Source: Paenibacillus pabuli NBRC 13638
GTDB lineage: Bacteria > Bacillota > Bacilli > Paenibacillales > Paenibacillaceae
Direction: 5' to 3'
Assembly (NCBI RefSeq): GCF_001514495.1
Contig: NZ_BCNM01000006.1
Span: 124,001 to 188,000, forward strand
Length of the DNA: 64,000 nucleotides
Under the pieces are notes generated by a model. The model was not told the origin of the DNA, did no database searches, and worked only from the letters and a program-made list of their open reading frames with translations. Position 1 is the stretch's first letter; each line of letters begins with the position of its first letter. Both the position numbers and the translations under genes were made by a program. Below, piece by piece: positions 52,890-62,424 of the stretch.

Positions 52890-55598
52890 TTGGATATTAA
52901 TAAAACGGAAACTCTAAAGCGCATTATTTCTGAGGGGAGTTCTTACCAATCACTGTTTTTTAATCATCCTGATGCCATATATGTGATGGACATCCATGGG
53001 AACTATATTGATGCCAATCCCGCCATTGAGCGGATTTCAGGGTATACCTTTGAAGAACTCCGTTCGTTGAATCGAGATCGAATCTGTCCTCCTGAGAGTG
53101 AGGACTTAAGAAAAGAATATATTAATGAGGTGTTGGCTGGACATTCAGTCAGCAATTCGATCACATTTTATCATAGAGACGGTTCTCTCAAACAAGCCGA
53201 AATTACTTATGTACCCATAACGGAGCAAGAAGAGGTTGTAGGCATATACGGTATCGCTAAGGATGTAACCGAGATAGTAGAAGTGGAACGTAAATTGCAG
53301 GAAACGCAGGAGAAGTATCAGATGCTGGCTGACCATGCTCAGGACCTGATTACTACAACCTCCCTGGACGGCAAGCTGCTATACGTTTCCCCTTCTGTCT
53401 ATCCGTTACTCGGTTACCGTCCAGAGGAGGTGACAGGAAGGCTTCTGAGGGATTACTGTCACCCGGAGGATTATCCTGTGCTGCAGGAACTGTCGTCGAC
53501 GGGGAATGGCTGCAAGATGCGAGTGCTGCACAAGAAGGGGAACTATATCTGGATGGAAACCCTGGCGAAGCCAGTAGCCGGAGAGGTGCACAAGGGCACA
53601 CAGATCGTAAGTATCAGCCGTGACATTACACAGCATAAGGATGCAGAAAGACGTCTGCGGGAGAGCCGCCAGCGTTACAAATCCTTATTTGAGCACAATC
53701 CAGCTGCGGTCTACTCGTTGAATCTGGTAGGGAATTATAACGCAGTGAACCGCAATTTGGTGAAAATGCTGGACATCCCTCGAAACCAGTTGATGGGTCA
53801 GTCCTTTCTCACTCATCTGGATGAGTGTGAAGTTCACGCCGGAAAAGCTTATTTTGAACTGGTCAAACAGGGTAAACCCCAGCATTATGAAACACGGATC
53901 GTGAACGCTCGCGGCCGAAAGATTGATGTATCCATCATTAATGTCCCCATTATTGTGGATCAGGAACTCGTGGGAGTGTACGGAATTCTGTCTGATATTA
54001 CGGAGCGTAAGGACTATACGGAGCAGATTCAGGAACTTAGCAAGCAGCATGCGCTGATTCTTAACTCGGTTACAGAGGGGATCTATGGATTGGATGCAGA
54101 GGGGATTACCCGCTTCATGAACCCGGCTGCAGCATCCATGTTTGGTTATACCGTAGAAGAGTTTATTGGCAAAAGCTCACATCCCATCATTCACCATTCC
54201 CGTGCAGACGGCAGTTATTTCCCCAAAAAAGAATGTCCTATTCAGATGACAGTGATGGATGGGCAGTGCCGTACGGTTAAGGAGGATGTGTTCTGGCGTA
54301 AAGACGGGACAAGCTTCCTGGTGGAATACCAGGTTACACCGATCATCGACGAAGGTCAGATCCAGGGCGCTGTTATCGTGTTTAATGATGTGACTGGCGA
54401 TCGTGAAATTATGCGCGCCAAGGAGACGGCTGAGCTTGCGGCACAGGCCAAGTCGGAATTTCTGTCCATGGTCAGTCACGAGATTCGTACACCGATGAAC
54501 GGAATTGTAGGCATGACAGAATTATTAATTGGCACCGATCTATCGGAGGAACAGCGTGAATATGCCGAGATCATCCGTGAGAGCGGGGATGCATTGTTGA
54601 ACATTCTGAATGATATCCTGGATTTCAGCAAGCTGGAGTCTGGCAAAATGGCTCTGGCCTACGAACCATTCTCGTTACGCAAAATGTTGGAGCAGGTAGC
54701 GGAACTGTTCTCGCCTGGGGCAGAAGAGAAACAATTGAAGATACGGTATCGTCTTAATCCGGATATCCCTGAATTTATGGTGGGTGACGCGATGCGTATT
54801 CGGCAGATTCTCGTCAATCTGGTCAGTAACGCCTTGAAGTTTACAAATCAGGGCAGTATTGATGTCGCGGTTGATATCATTCGCGGCAGCCGTCCGGAAA
54901 CGAGTGTGCTGGACTTTGCAGTAAAGGATACAGGAATTGGTATTCCAGAAGATAAACTGGATCAGCTATTTCAATCCTTCTCCCAACTTCACCCGGTCAT
55001 TAACCGCAAGTATGGAGGTACCGGTCTCGGGCTGGTCATATCGAAGCGGCTCGTAGAAATTATGGGTGGAAGTATCAGTGTGGAAAGTGAGGAGGGGAAA
55101 GGTTCGACCTTCCGTTTCGCAGTGCCTGCAACAAGTGTAGATGTATCTGCGGAGAAGTCAGTACGCCAGTTCAGCCATGATCGTACACGCCAGGGCGATA
55201 AGGTAGCGATGCGTATCCTGGTGGCCGAGGATCATCCGGTTAATCGAAAAATTCTCACAGAGTATCTGGAGAAGCTTGGTTATCAAGCCGATGTATGCAC
55301 GAATGGGGTCGAGGCGATCGAAGCCATTTCGCAGAATACCTATGATATCGTATTGATGGATCTGCAGATGCCTGTCATGGATGGGCTCAAAGCGACAGAC
55401 CTTGTACACCGATTGATTCCGCAGGAGCGGATACCCGCTATTATTGCGGTTACCGGTAATGCCAAACGCGAAGACAAGGAAGCCTGTTTGGAGATTGGGA
55501 TGCGTGACTTCATTAGCAAACCGGTCATGCTGAGTGAATTGAAACGGGTACTTCAACAATGGGGGCCGACAGATGAACCCCAGCTTGCACCAAGCTGA
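52890..55598 (+). CDS. Hybrid histidine kinase: four PAS, HisKA, HATPase, REC
   Basis: A 902-residue soluble hybrid kinase. Four PAS/PAC units at about 15-130, 140-255, 265-380 and 390-505 (each with a NP or SP-type strand such as DANPAIERISGYTFEEL). HisKA has H530 (SHEIRTPMNG), HATPase has DTGIGIPEDKLDQLF and GGTGLGLVISKRL, and the C-terminal REC has D824 (LMDLQMP). No membrane segment, so it senses an internal cue such as redox or a cofactor. TTG start with GAGGGG upstream. No output regulator is adjacent. Confidence 0.93.
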   Translation: MDINKTETLKRIISEGSSYQSLFFNHPDAIYVMDIHGNYIDANPAIERISGYTFEELRSLNRDRICPPESEDLRKEYINEVLAGHSVSNSITFYHRDGSLKQAEITYVPITEQEEVVGIYGIAKDVTEIVEVERKLQETQEKYQMLADHAQDLITTTSLDGKLLYVSPSVYPLLGYRPEEVTGRLLRDYCHPEDYPVLQELSSTGNGCKMRVLHKKGNYIWMETLAKPVAGEVHKGTQIVSISRDITQHKDAERRLRESRQRYKSLFEHNPAAVYSLNLVGNYNAVNRNLVKMLDIPRNQLMGQSFLTHLDECEVHAGKAYFELVKQGKPQHYETRIVNARGRKIDVSIINVPIIVDQELVGVYGILSDITERKDYTEQIQELSKQHALILNSVTEGIYGLDAEGITRFMNPAAASMFGYTVEEFIGKSSHPIIHHSRADGSYFPKKECPIQMTVMDGQCRTVKEDVFWRKDGTSFLVEYQVTPIIDEGQIQGAVIVFNDVTGDREIMRAKETAELAAQAKSEFLSMVSHEIRTPMNGIVGMTELLIGTDLSEEQREYAEIIRESGDALLNILNDILDFSKLESGKMALAYEPFSLRKMLEQVAELFSPGAEEKQLKIRYRLNPDIPEFMVGDAMRIRQILVNLVSNALKFTNQGSIDVAVDIIRGSRPETSVLDFAVKDTGIGIPEDKLDQLFQSFSQLHPVINRKYGGTGLGLVISKRLVEIMGGSISVESEEGKGSTFRFAVPATSVDVSAEKSVRQFSHDRTRQGDKVAMRILVAEDHPVNRKILTEYLEKLGYQADVCTNGVEAIEAISQNTYDIVLMDLQMPVMDGLKATDLVHRLIPQERIPAIIAVTGNAKREDKEACLEIGMRDFISKPVMLSELKRVLQQWGPTDEPQLAPS

Positions 55599-55633
55599 GC
55601 TGTGAACGGATATATTACAGGTAAACATGCAAT

Positions 55634-55678
55634 GAATAAGCCAATAAGCCTCCGCCTCGGAAGCTCATCGGCTTATTC
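55634..55678. terminator. Bidirectional terminator, hybrid kinase/ldh
   Basis: GAATAAGCC pairs with GGCTTATTC around an inner AGC-TCC/GGA-GCT arm. The genes converge here. Confidence 0.78.
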
Positions 55679-55712
55679 AAGTTGAGGATTATTTCATTGC
55701 AGAAGGGATGGA

Positions 55713-56666
55713 TCATACCAGGGTTAGACGATTAATGTTGCCCGACAATACTTCACAGGAACGCTCGAATTTCTCACGTTCCGCGGTATCGAGATTCAAT
55801 TCGATGATCTCCTGAATTCCGTTCCCGCCGATAATGGCTGGTACACCGGCACAGACGTTGCTCTGTCCATACTCTCCATCCAGAATCGCAGAGACGGCGA
55901 TGATTTTGTGCTCATCGTTGAGAATTGAACGGGTAATGTGTGCGAGTGCATTACCAATTCCGAATTGGGTGGACCCTTTACGTGTGAAGATTTCCCACCC
56001 GGCATCTTTTGTTTTGCGGGCGATATCCTCCAGATCCAGATGTTTAAAACGTTCTTTGTGCTGCTCCATAATATGCATGATCGGTTTGCCTCCGATGGTC
56101 ACATGCGACCATGCCACGAATTGGGATTCTCCATGCTCTCCGAGCGCGTATCCATGCACGCTGCGTGGATCAATGGAGAACACCTCAGACAGCAGCGTTT
56201 TGAGCCGTGATGAATCAATGGACGTCCCCGTACCGATGACGCGTTCACGAGGAAGGCCGGACAGCTTCCATACCATATAAGTTACTATGTCAACCGGATT
56301 GGCCGCGACGACAAAAATTCCCCGAAATCCGCTATTCATGATGGGAACGACAATATCTTTGGCAATGGACTCGGCTTCCTCCAAAATATCAAGGCGAGTC
56401 TGTCCCGGCTTCGGATTCGCTCCGGCAGTCAGTACAATGACATCCATGCTGCCGCAGTCCGCATAAGTGCCAGCATAAACCTTCGTTCGGTTATGTGTGA
56501 AATCCATGCAATGGGAAAAATCCAGTGCCTGCGCAACAGCACGGTCATACGTCCGGTCAACCATCATAATTTCTCTGCATATCGACTGATTAATCATGGA
56601 ATACGCACAACTTGAACCGACAAGTCCCGCCCCGATCACCGCTACTTTACCTGATTTGCCTAACAC
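55713..56666 (-). CDS. ldh: L-lactate dehydrogenase
   Basis: A 317-residue NAD-dependent enzyme that reduces pyruvate to lactate in fermentation. GAGLVGSS (12-19) binds NAD, Q89 and R91 (GQTRLDIL) set substrate choice (Q favours pyruvate; malate enzymes have R), with D151/R154 and H178 (GEHGES) catalytic. GTG start with GGGGG about 10 nt upstream. It is monocistronic. I saw no clear Rex operator upstream. Confidence 0.95.
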   Translation of the reverse strand: MLGKSGKVAVIGAGLVGSSCAYSMINQSICREIMMVDRTYDRAVAQALDFSHCMDFTHNRTKVYAGTYADCGSMDVIVLTAGANPKPGQTRLDILEEAESIAKDIVVPIMNSGFRGIFVVAANPVDIVTYMVWKLSGLPRERVIGTGTSIDSSRLKTLLSEVFSIDPRSVHGYALGEHGESQFVAWSHVTIGGKPIMHIMEQHKERFKHLDLEDIARKTKDAGWEIFTRKGSTQFGIGNALAHITRSILNDEHKIIAVSAILDGEYGQSNVCAGVPAIIGGNGIQEIIELNLDTAEREKFERSCEVLSGNINRLTLV

Positions 56667-57164
56667 TGCCGTTCAGCCCCCATTTACATTTGATTTATCC
56701 GTTTTTGATGAGACTTATGTTAAGTATAGTCCTTTATTTTATGCCAGAAACAGCTTCTACGTTACATAAGATAACACATGGAAAAGCCGTGCAGCAATGA
56801 TATCCTCTGTCGCGGGAGCGAATTGGAGTGGTGGAGTTAACAATATTGACATGGATAGTATATCTTATCCATTGCGACGGCATTTGCATGGCCGAATTTC
56901 GACATGACAGCATTCATGTTTGATGTCGGATAGAGGGTTATTTTTACGAATAAGAGGCCCGACAAAAGTTCTTATGAAACCACAGAAACAGAAGAAATGC
57001 GTCAAAGGGTTCTGAAAGGAAGCTGACGAATACATACGGACAAGCCAATGAAATGTGTATTTGATCCATGAGACAGGTTGACCCGATCCGATGACAGTTT
57101 CAGAAGGGAACACTGACGCCACCATCTTGTTTTCAAAAAGACTTCATTCCGGGAGGGAATAATA
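56667..57164. other. Divergent intergenic region, ldh and HTH gene
   Basis: No supported gene. It holds the promoters of both divergent genes, which I could not place with confidence. GGATA-GTATATCT-TATCC near 56852-56870 is a small inverted repeat. At 56924-56964 TGTCGG/CCGACA encloses TTATT/AATAA, a possible cruciform. Confidence 0.4.
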
Positions 57165-57824
57165 ATGATCGAAGAAGCAGGAGCAACGACGGAAACGGCC
57201 AAGAGCCTGGGCATTGGTGCCAGTACTCTTCGTAAATATGCGGCAGCACTTGAGGAACAGGGGTACCGATTCGAGCGCTCCGCCAATAAATCCAGGTTGT
57301 TTAAATCAGATGATATCTTGTGCATTGAACGACTCATGACAGAACTCAGGGAGCATAACCTGCCCCTGGCGGATGCAGTGGTTACCGTATTGACTCCGGA
57401 TGTGCCTGTGATGGCAATCGAAAGTTCTTCAGTGGAGGAATGTGCGGCAGCCGTCGTGCCCGAGGTTTTCCCTGAGGGGCCTGAACCGATGCTAACGGGT
57501 ACCCTAAGAGCTTATGAAGGACTTGGACAACTGGTAAGTGAAGTGACTCACGGTGCTGTAGAACAGCAGGATGATCGCGTGCAACTGCTGCAACAGCGGG
57601 TGGACGAGCTGGAGTTAACACTGCAGCATCTGGCGGATACCCATCTTGCTCTCCAGGAGCAGATGGAGAAACAGCGCTTATGGATGAACGAGAAGCTGGA
57701 AGAGGAACGGGACCGGGAACTGGTCACCAATCTGCGCAGCTTTCAGGGCAGAAAACGCAAACCCAAGGGGACATCTCTGCGCATGTTATTTGGCCTGCTG
57801 CCAAAGAAGCATAAAGAAGCCTGA
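57165..57824 (+). CDS. MerR-like HTH protein with coiled coil (RacA/DUF3967-like)
   Basis: A 219-residue protein. A MerR-type HTH (about 7-60: ETAKSLGIGASTLRKYAAALEEQGY and FKSDDILCIERLM) is followed by a variable linker (about 80-115), a coiled coil (about 128-185, heptads in QLLQQRVDELELTLQHL) and a basic tail (RKRKPKGTS... PKKHKEA). The layout is that of RacA or plasmid/phage DUF3967 proteins. GGGAGGG is upstream. DNA binding is likely; chromosome anchoring is only a possibility. Confidence 0.75.
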   Translation: MIEEAGATTETAKSLGIGASTLRKYAAALEEQGYRFERSANKSRLFKSDDILCIERLMTELREHNLPLADAVVTVLTPDVPVMAIESSSVEECAAAVVPEVFPEGPEPMLTGTLRAYEGLGQLVSEVTHGAVEQQDDRVQLLQQRVDELELTLQHLADTHLALQEQMEKQRLWMNEKLEEERDRELVTNLRSFQGRKRKPKGTSLRMLFGLLPKKHKEA

Positions 57825-57964
57825 GAGCGAGGTTTGGGCATGTCGTGATTTCGTCCAACCAGCTTGATATAATAGTCTCCATACAACATCAAGAAGACTG
57901 GCTGCTGATCTACCCTGTTTATACAAGATAAGGTTGAGATCAGACGGCTGGCATGGGAGGATCT

Positions 57965-58786
57965 GTGGAGCTGCGACGAAGCTGGCAAAGACTGCTGGGC
58001 CTATGGACAGACCGCCCTCGGCGGAAAGGTACGATGATTGCAGGCCGTTATACGATACATGCATTACTCGGCATGGGGAGCTATGGACTGACATATCTCT
58101 GTACCGATGCACAGACCGGCAGGGATGTGGCGTTAAAAGAATCCAAACCCAGCAAGGGCAAACTTGCTGCACGGCTGCTGGCCAGGGAAGCGGATGTGAT
58201 GAACCGTATGAATCATCCGTCCATTCCGGATTTGCTGGACTCATTCACCTACCGGGGACGCCGTTATATCGTTATTGAGTATGTTCGGGGGGAGACACTG
58301 GAGCAGTATATATTTGAGCAAGGCCGAACCTATACGCAGCGGGAATGTCTGGAACTGGTAAGCCTGCTGCTGACTCCCATCGCTCATGTTCATGAGCAGG
58401 GATTTATCCATGGGGATGTACGTATCCCGAACGTTATTTTGCGTAACGGGCAAGTTCATCTGATTGATTTTGGCCTGGCACGGCGCATGGGGGAGCTGCT
58501 GCTGCCTGAGCTGAAACGCCGGATGCGTGAATTGCCCGAGCCTGATGACGAACGGGCCGCCCCTGAGCAGGATTTGCAGGATCTCGGTCATTTTCTGCTG
58601 TTTATGCTGTATTCGGCTTATGAGCCGGAGAAGGGTCGGAAACCTGCCAGTTGGCAGGAAGAACTTGAGCTCACACCTGAATTGCGCCATATGCTGGAGC
58701 GACTTCTGGGGCTGCGTCCTTGTTATGAAGCAGGGGCTGCGGAATTACAGGCCGAGATAGAGTGTATGCTGCTGAATATGCGGTAA
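57965..58786 (+). CDS. Ser/Thr protein kinase, single domain
   Basis: A 273-residue eukaryotic-type kinase. G-loop GMGSYGLTY (36-44), K58 (VALKES), catalytic loop HGDVRIPN (D151, N156, with G in place of the usual R of HRD) and DFG (D168). There is no membrane anchor or PASTA domain. GTG at 57965 has GGGAGG 6 nt upstream and is preferred over ATG at 57953. It follows the HTH gene by 140 nt, and that coiled-coil protein is a possible substrate (inference). Confidence 0.87.
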   Translation: MELRRSWQRLLGLWTDRPRRKGTMIAGRYTIHALLGMGSYGLTYLCTDAQTGRDVALKESKPSKGKLAARLLAREADVMNRMNHPSIPDLLDSFTYRGRRYIVIEYVRGETLEQYIFEQGRTYTQRECLELVSLLLTPIAHVHEQGFIHGDVRIPNVILRNGQVHLIDFGLARRMGELLLPELKRRMRELPEPDDERAAPEQDLQDLGHFLLFMLYSAYEPEKGRKPASWQEELELTPELRHMLERLLGLRPCYEAGAAELQAEIECMLLNMR

Positions 58787-58822
58787 ACGAAACGCTGCTT
58801 ATCCTATATATTTGCTATTCAT

Positions 58823-58868
58823 GACCTCTGGGTGTCTTTCTGCAGGGGTCTTTTTCCTTTTTTTATGA
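58823..58868 (+). terminator. Terminator of the Ser/Thr kinase gene
   Basis: GACCTCTG - 12 nt - CAGGGGTC (one T-G pair) and TTTTTCCTTTTTTT. Confidence 0.85.
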
Positions 58869-58897
58869 GAGTTTCATAACGTATCAGAAATAAAATA

Positions 58898-58938
58898 GGG
58901 GTGTTCCGCTGACCGTGCAATACGGCTGGCAGACCCCC
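58898..58938 (-). terminator. Hairpin after the small Ser/Arg-rich gene
   Basis: GGGGTGTTCCGC...GGCAGACCCC forms a stem with inner ACCGT/ACGG pairs. On the - strand CTATTTTATTT follows. It suits the gene at 59019-59228. Confidence 0.6.
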
Positions 58939-59018
58939 TTTATTACATATGCCTATTAATTATTTTGGCACTGGGCTAGCTGATAAGAACAATGCTGTTG
59001 GAATACAGTGGCAGCAGC

Positions 59019-59228
59019 TTAGCTGGAGCTGTATTTTCTGCTTTTATAATAATCGGAGCCATGTCGGTTATCCCGGTGTTTTACATCCGAGGACGAATAA
59101 CGTCTGTACCCACGTTTGCCTGAAGAACTGCTGTAACGTTTATAAGATCGTCGATCCGATGAGCTGTTACGCCTACGGTGAGATGAAGATTTAGAATCGA
59201 GAAGTTTGCCTATAATCTTTTTGAACAT
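59019..59228 (-). CDS. Small basic Ser/Arg/Tyr-rich protein
   Basis: A 69-residue protein: FKKIIGKLLDSKSSSHRRR then low-complexity repeats of (R)RYSSS type (YKRYSSSSGKRGYRRYSSSD, and KSRKYSSS at the end). AAAGG precedes the ATG at 59228; a TTG one codon earlier is possible. It has a hairpin terminator downstream. I do not recognise a characterised family. High positive charge suggests nucleic acid, wall or membrane binding. Confidence 0.55.
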   Translation of the reverse strand: MFKKIIGKLLDSKSSSHRRRNSSSDRRSYKRYSSSSGKRGYRRYSSSDVKHRDNRHGSDYYKSRKYSSS

Positions 59229-59434
59229 CAAAGTTCATCCTTTCGTCTTCAACCGTTTTTAGCTTATACGGGGTTATCCCGGAAGGGGTTTCACTTTTTC
59301 GCGAGAAATGTATTCATTGGACAATGGCTTGGCGTATAATAGAATGTTGATGACTACACGGAATTTTTTATTTTGAACGTTTCGCGTTACAATAGAAGAC
59401 AGGATAAGATTTTAACGGACAAGGAGTAGTTGTA

Positions 59435-60181
59435 ATGATTACGTTGAAGACCAAAGAACAGATCGAACATATGAAAAAGGCCGGAGAGATTCTTGCCGCA
59501 TGCCATAGAGAAATCGCAGGAATGATTCGCCCGGGGATCACAACACAAGAGATCGATCAGTTTGCAGAGGCGTTTATGAAGAAAAATGGCGCCACGCCGG
59601 AGCAAAAGGGATATAACGGATACCAGTATGCGACATGTGCATCGGTTAATGATGTGATCTGTCATGGATTTCCGGGAAAATATGCGCTGAAGGACGGCGA
59701 TATCGTTACAATTGATATGGTTGTGAATCTGAACGGCTGGTTGGCCGATTCCGCATGGTCTTACGCCGTGGGTCAAGTTACTCCTGAAGCGCAGCACCTG
59801 CTGGATGTGACCAAAACTTCCCTTTACAAAGGGATTGAACTGGCAGTGGTTGGCAACCGGATCGGAGACATTTCCAATGCGATTCAAACATATGCGGAAG
59901 GCGAAGGCCTGTCGGTTGTGCGTGAATTTATCGGTCACGGAATTGGTGAGAAGATGCATGAGGAACCTCAAGTACCTCACTACGGCCCTCCACATCGGGG
60001 CCCGCGTCTCAAGGAAGGTATGGTTATTACGATTGAGCCGATGTTGAACATCGGTACGTATCGCAGCAAGCTGGACTCGGATGGTTGGACGGCACGTACC
60101 CAGGATGGAAGTCTGTCTGCCCAATACGAGCATACCATTGCCATTACTGCGGATGGCCCTGTGATTCTGACTGCTCAATAA
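59435..60181 (+). CDS. map: Methionine aminopeptidase type I
   Basis: A 248-residue enzyme that removes the initiator methionine. Metal ligands are all visible: D94 (TIDM), D105 (ADSAW), H168 (GHGIG), E201 (TIEPM) and E232 (YEHT); substrate H77 (ICHGFP). The length is that of the short cytosolic type Ia. It is apart from the ribosomal protein cluster, where the main map usually lies, so this may be the second (YflG-like) copy. Confidence 0.94.
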   Translation: MITLKTKEQIEHMKKAGEILAACHREIAGMIRPGITTQEIDQFAEAFMKKNGATPEQKGYNGYQYATCASVNDVICHGFPGKYALKDGDIVTIDMVVNLNGWLADSAWSYAVGQVTPEAQHLLDVTKTSLYKGIELAVVGNRIGDISNAIQTYAEGEGLSVVREFIGHGIGEKMHEEPQVPHYGPPHRGPRLKEGMVITIEPMLNIGTYRSKLDSDGWTARTQDGSLSAQYEHTIAITADGPVILTAQ

Positions 60182-60366
60182 TCACTCCCACCCTGCATGC
60201 TATTGCTACAATGTGGTGATATTTGCATATTTCAAGGCGGCCCACGTTTGTGATCCGCCTGTTTCGGTTTAAACTAATAAGAGGCGTTACACATAGAGCC
60301 GGTGGTGAATGAAATCAGCTGACAGAGGGTCAACCCTGGTCCACTGGCAAGAAGGAGGTTATTTTG

Positions 60367-61380
60367 GTGTCTGAAAATAAACAGATCGTACTTGCATCAC
60401 GTCCCGAAGGTGCCCCATCCAAAGAAAACTTCCAATTCATTAATGCACCGCTTCCTGAACCGGAAGCAGGACAAGTTCTGGTACGTACACTATATTTGTC
60501 TGTAGATCCGTACATGCGGGGCCGGATGAAAGATACAAAATCTTATGCTCCCCCCTATGCTTTGAACGAAGTGATCAAGGGTGGGACGATTGGGCAGGTT
60601 GTAGAGTCGTCGGAACCGAATCTGCGCAAAGGTGACCTGGTATCAGGAATGTGGGGCTGGCAGCAATACGCAGCAGTAAATACAGCAGATATTACCCTGA
60701 TTGATACAGAAGAGGCACCGCTCACAGCTTATCTGGGTGCGCTCGGTCTGACGGGCCTGACGGCTTATTTTGGCATGGAAGACATCGGTAAACCGAAGGA
60801 CGGCGAGACGGTTGTTGTATCTGGTGCGGCCGGAGCTGTGGGTATGATCGCAGGTCAGATCGGCAAAATTGTAGGTGCACGTGTAGTCGGGATCGCAGGT
60901 TCTGACGAAAAATGTACGTACCTGAAAGAAAAACTGGGATTCGACGTTGTATTGAATTATAAACACGAGCAGGATATGTCAGCTGCCATTGAACGGGCTT
61001 GTCCGAATGGTGTGGACGTATACTTCGACAACGTTGGCGGTGACATCTCTGATGCCGTATTGCGTCATATCAACCGAAATGCGCGCATTCCGCTCTGTGG
61101 ACAGATCTCGTCCTATAATCTGGAGAAGCCGGACATTGGTTTGCGTCCACAGACGCTGCTGCTAACCAATACAGCGTTAATGAAAGGTTTTCTGCTGGGT
61201 GATTATGCCAAGTCCTTCAAAGAGGGCCGTTCCAAATTGGCAAAATGGATCAAGGAAGGTCATATCCAATACGAAGAGAACATCGTGGATGGTTTTGAGC
61301 GCACGCCGGAAGCTTTTATGGGCCTTTTCTCCGGAGATAACCTGGGCAAACAACTGGTGAAAGTTGCAGACCCTGAATAG
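60367..61380 (+). CDS. NADPH-dependent medium-chain reductase (YfmJ/leukotriene B4 dehydrogenase type)
   Basis: A 337-residue MDR protein without the zinc-binding cysteines: DPYMRGRMKD near residue 45, VVSGAAGAVGMIAGQIGKI (about 152-170) for NADPH, YFDNVGGDISD (about 220) and CGQISSYN. It reduces alkenals or enones. GTG at 60367 has GAAGGAGG 8 nt upstream; the TTG at 60364 is closer. Single gene. Confidence 0.9.
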   Translation: MSENKQIVLASRPEGAPSKENFQFINAPLPEPEAGQVLVRTLYLSVDPYMRGRMKDTKSYAPPYALNEVIKGGTIGQVVESSEPNLRKGDLVSGMWGWQQYAAVNTADITLIDTEEAPLTAYLGALGLTGLTAYFGMEDIGKPKDGETVVVSGAAGAVGMIAGQIGKIVGARVVGIAGSDEKCTYLKEKLGFDVVLNYKHEQDMSAAIERACPNGVDVYFDNVGGDISDAVLRHINRNARIPLCGQISSYNLEKPDIGLRPQTLLLTNTALMKGFLLGDYAKSFKEGRSKLAKWIKEGHIQYEENIVDGFERTPEAFMGLFSGDNLGKQLVKVADPE

Positions 61381-61417
61381 ATATGGATTGACTTCTAGCG
61401 TATCTCACATGAACAGC

Positions 61418-61463
61418 AAAAGACACGTTCCGCACTCAATGAAGTGCAGAGAACGTGTCTTTT
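61418..61463. terminator. Bidirectional terminator, reductase/ccdC
   Basis: AAAAGACACGTTC pairs with GAACGTGTCTTTT (13 bp), with an inner GCACT/AGTGC arm. Confidence 0.88.
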
Positions 61464-61473
61464 GGTTTGTCTG

Positions 61474-61959
61474 TTATGATTCAGCAGTCACAACTTCCTT
61501 GTAGTGCTTGTACATATATACGCGCCAGCGTACGATCATGCCGAAGGCCAGCAGGAAGAATAATCCGCCTGTTTGCGGGATGCTCACATAGCGCTGGATG
61601 AGTTCATGCAGAATCAAACGAACTGCCAGCAATCCAAGCAGAATGAAAGCAAAACTTCGTGAACGAGTGGCGAAAATTTCATCGTTAACGCGTTCAAATC
61701 GGGTACTGCGAATGAGGGGGTACGAGAAAATAAACCAGCCCACCAGCAGTGCGATGAATGCCCACAGAAGCGGAACATGGGTCTCAGGCACAACAAACAT
61801 AAGAAAGCCCGTACTCATGCCCAGCGGAGGGATAAGGATTTTGCGAATGGTAACCGGGCGATGGCTGGCTTTCATTCGAATGAAAATGGCAAGCAGGGCC
61901 ATGATGAGCATCCCCAGTGTTGCGCCGATCTGAAGGTAAGACGGACTGATTTGAGCCAC
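61474..61959 (-). CDS. CcdC-family membrane protein
   Basis: A 161-residue protein with about five helices, DUF1453/CcdC: IFIRMKASHRPVTIRKILIPP after TM1, STGFLMFVVPE, FSYPLIRSTRFE and a C-terminal RWRVYMYKHY. B. subtilis CcdC was named from the cytochrome c biogenesis locus, but its function is not settled. GTG start with GAGGGAG upstream. No ccdA is nearby. Confidence 0.86.
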   Translation of the reverse strand: MAQISPSYLQIGATLGMLIMALLAIFIRMKASHRPVTIRKILIPPLGMSTGFLMFVVPETHVPLLWAFIALLVGWFIFSYPLIRSTRFERVNDEIFATRSRSFAFILLGLLAVRLILHELIQRYVSIPQTGGLFFLLAFGMIVRWRVYMYKHYKEVVTAES

Positions 61960-62424
61960 GTAGAACTCCCTCTTTCTGGAATGATATGTTATCCGGATAT
62001 CCGGAACATGATGCCAATCACCGGAATTTTCTGTTCCTATTATATCACAAACGCAGAAAGCCGATAGAATGCTTAGTGTCTCATCGACCCGGAATGAACA
62101 TACAGGATGTATTTGGAAAATTTGTATTTATTGTACCCCGCGTGAGGCGGTTTATTCGAGTAAGGGGAATCAATATTTTCTAATCAGTGGCCTGGGGCTG
62201 GTGCGAGCTAGTCCTGCAGCTGCACAACGCATGAAACAGATGAAAGGGCGTGGACGTATTATATACATCCCCCACTCATCTGTATGTCCGTGACCCGCGA
62301 CGTGTGGAGCCAGCTTTCGGAAACAGCGTTTGGGCTGGCAGAGACAGCTTGCGGGCAGGCTGTGGTTTACGAAATGAAAAGGAAAAGGAATACCTTGGAA
62401 CAGAGCAAGGAGGAAAACGCTTCG

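Noticed and set aside
62041..62283. Short open frames before the unknown membrane protein
   Set aside because: Several frames of 30-75 codons overlap, none with a ribosome site or recognisable product.
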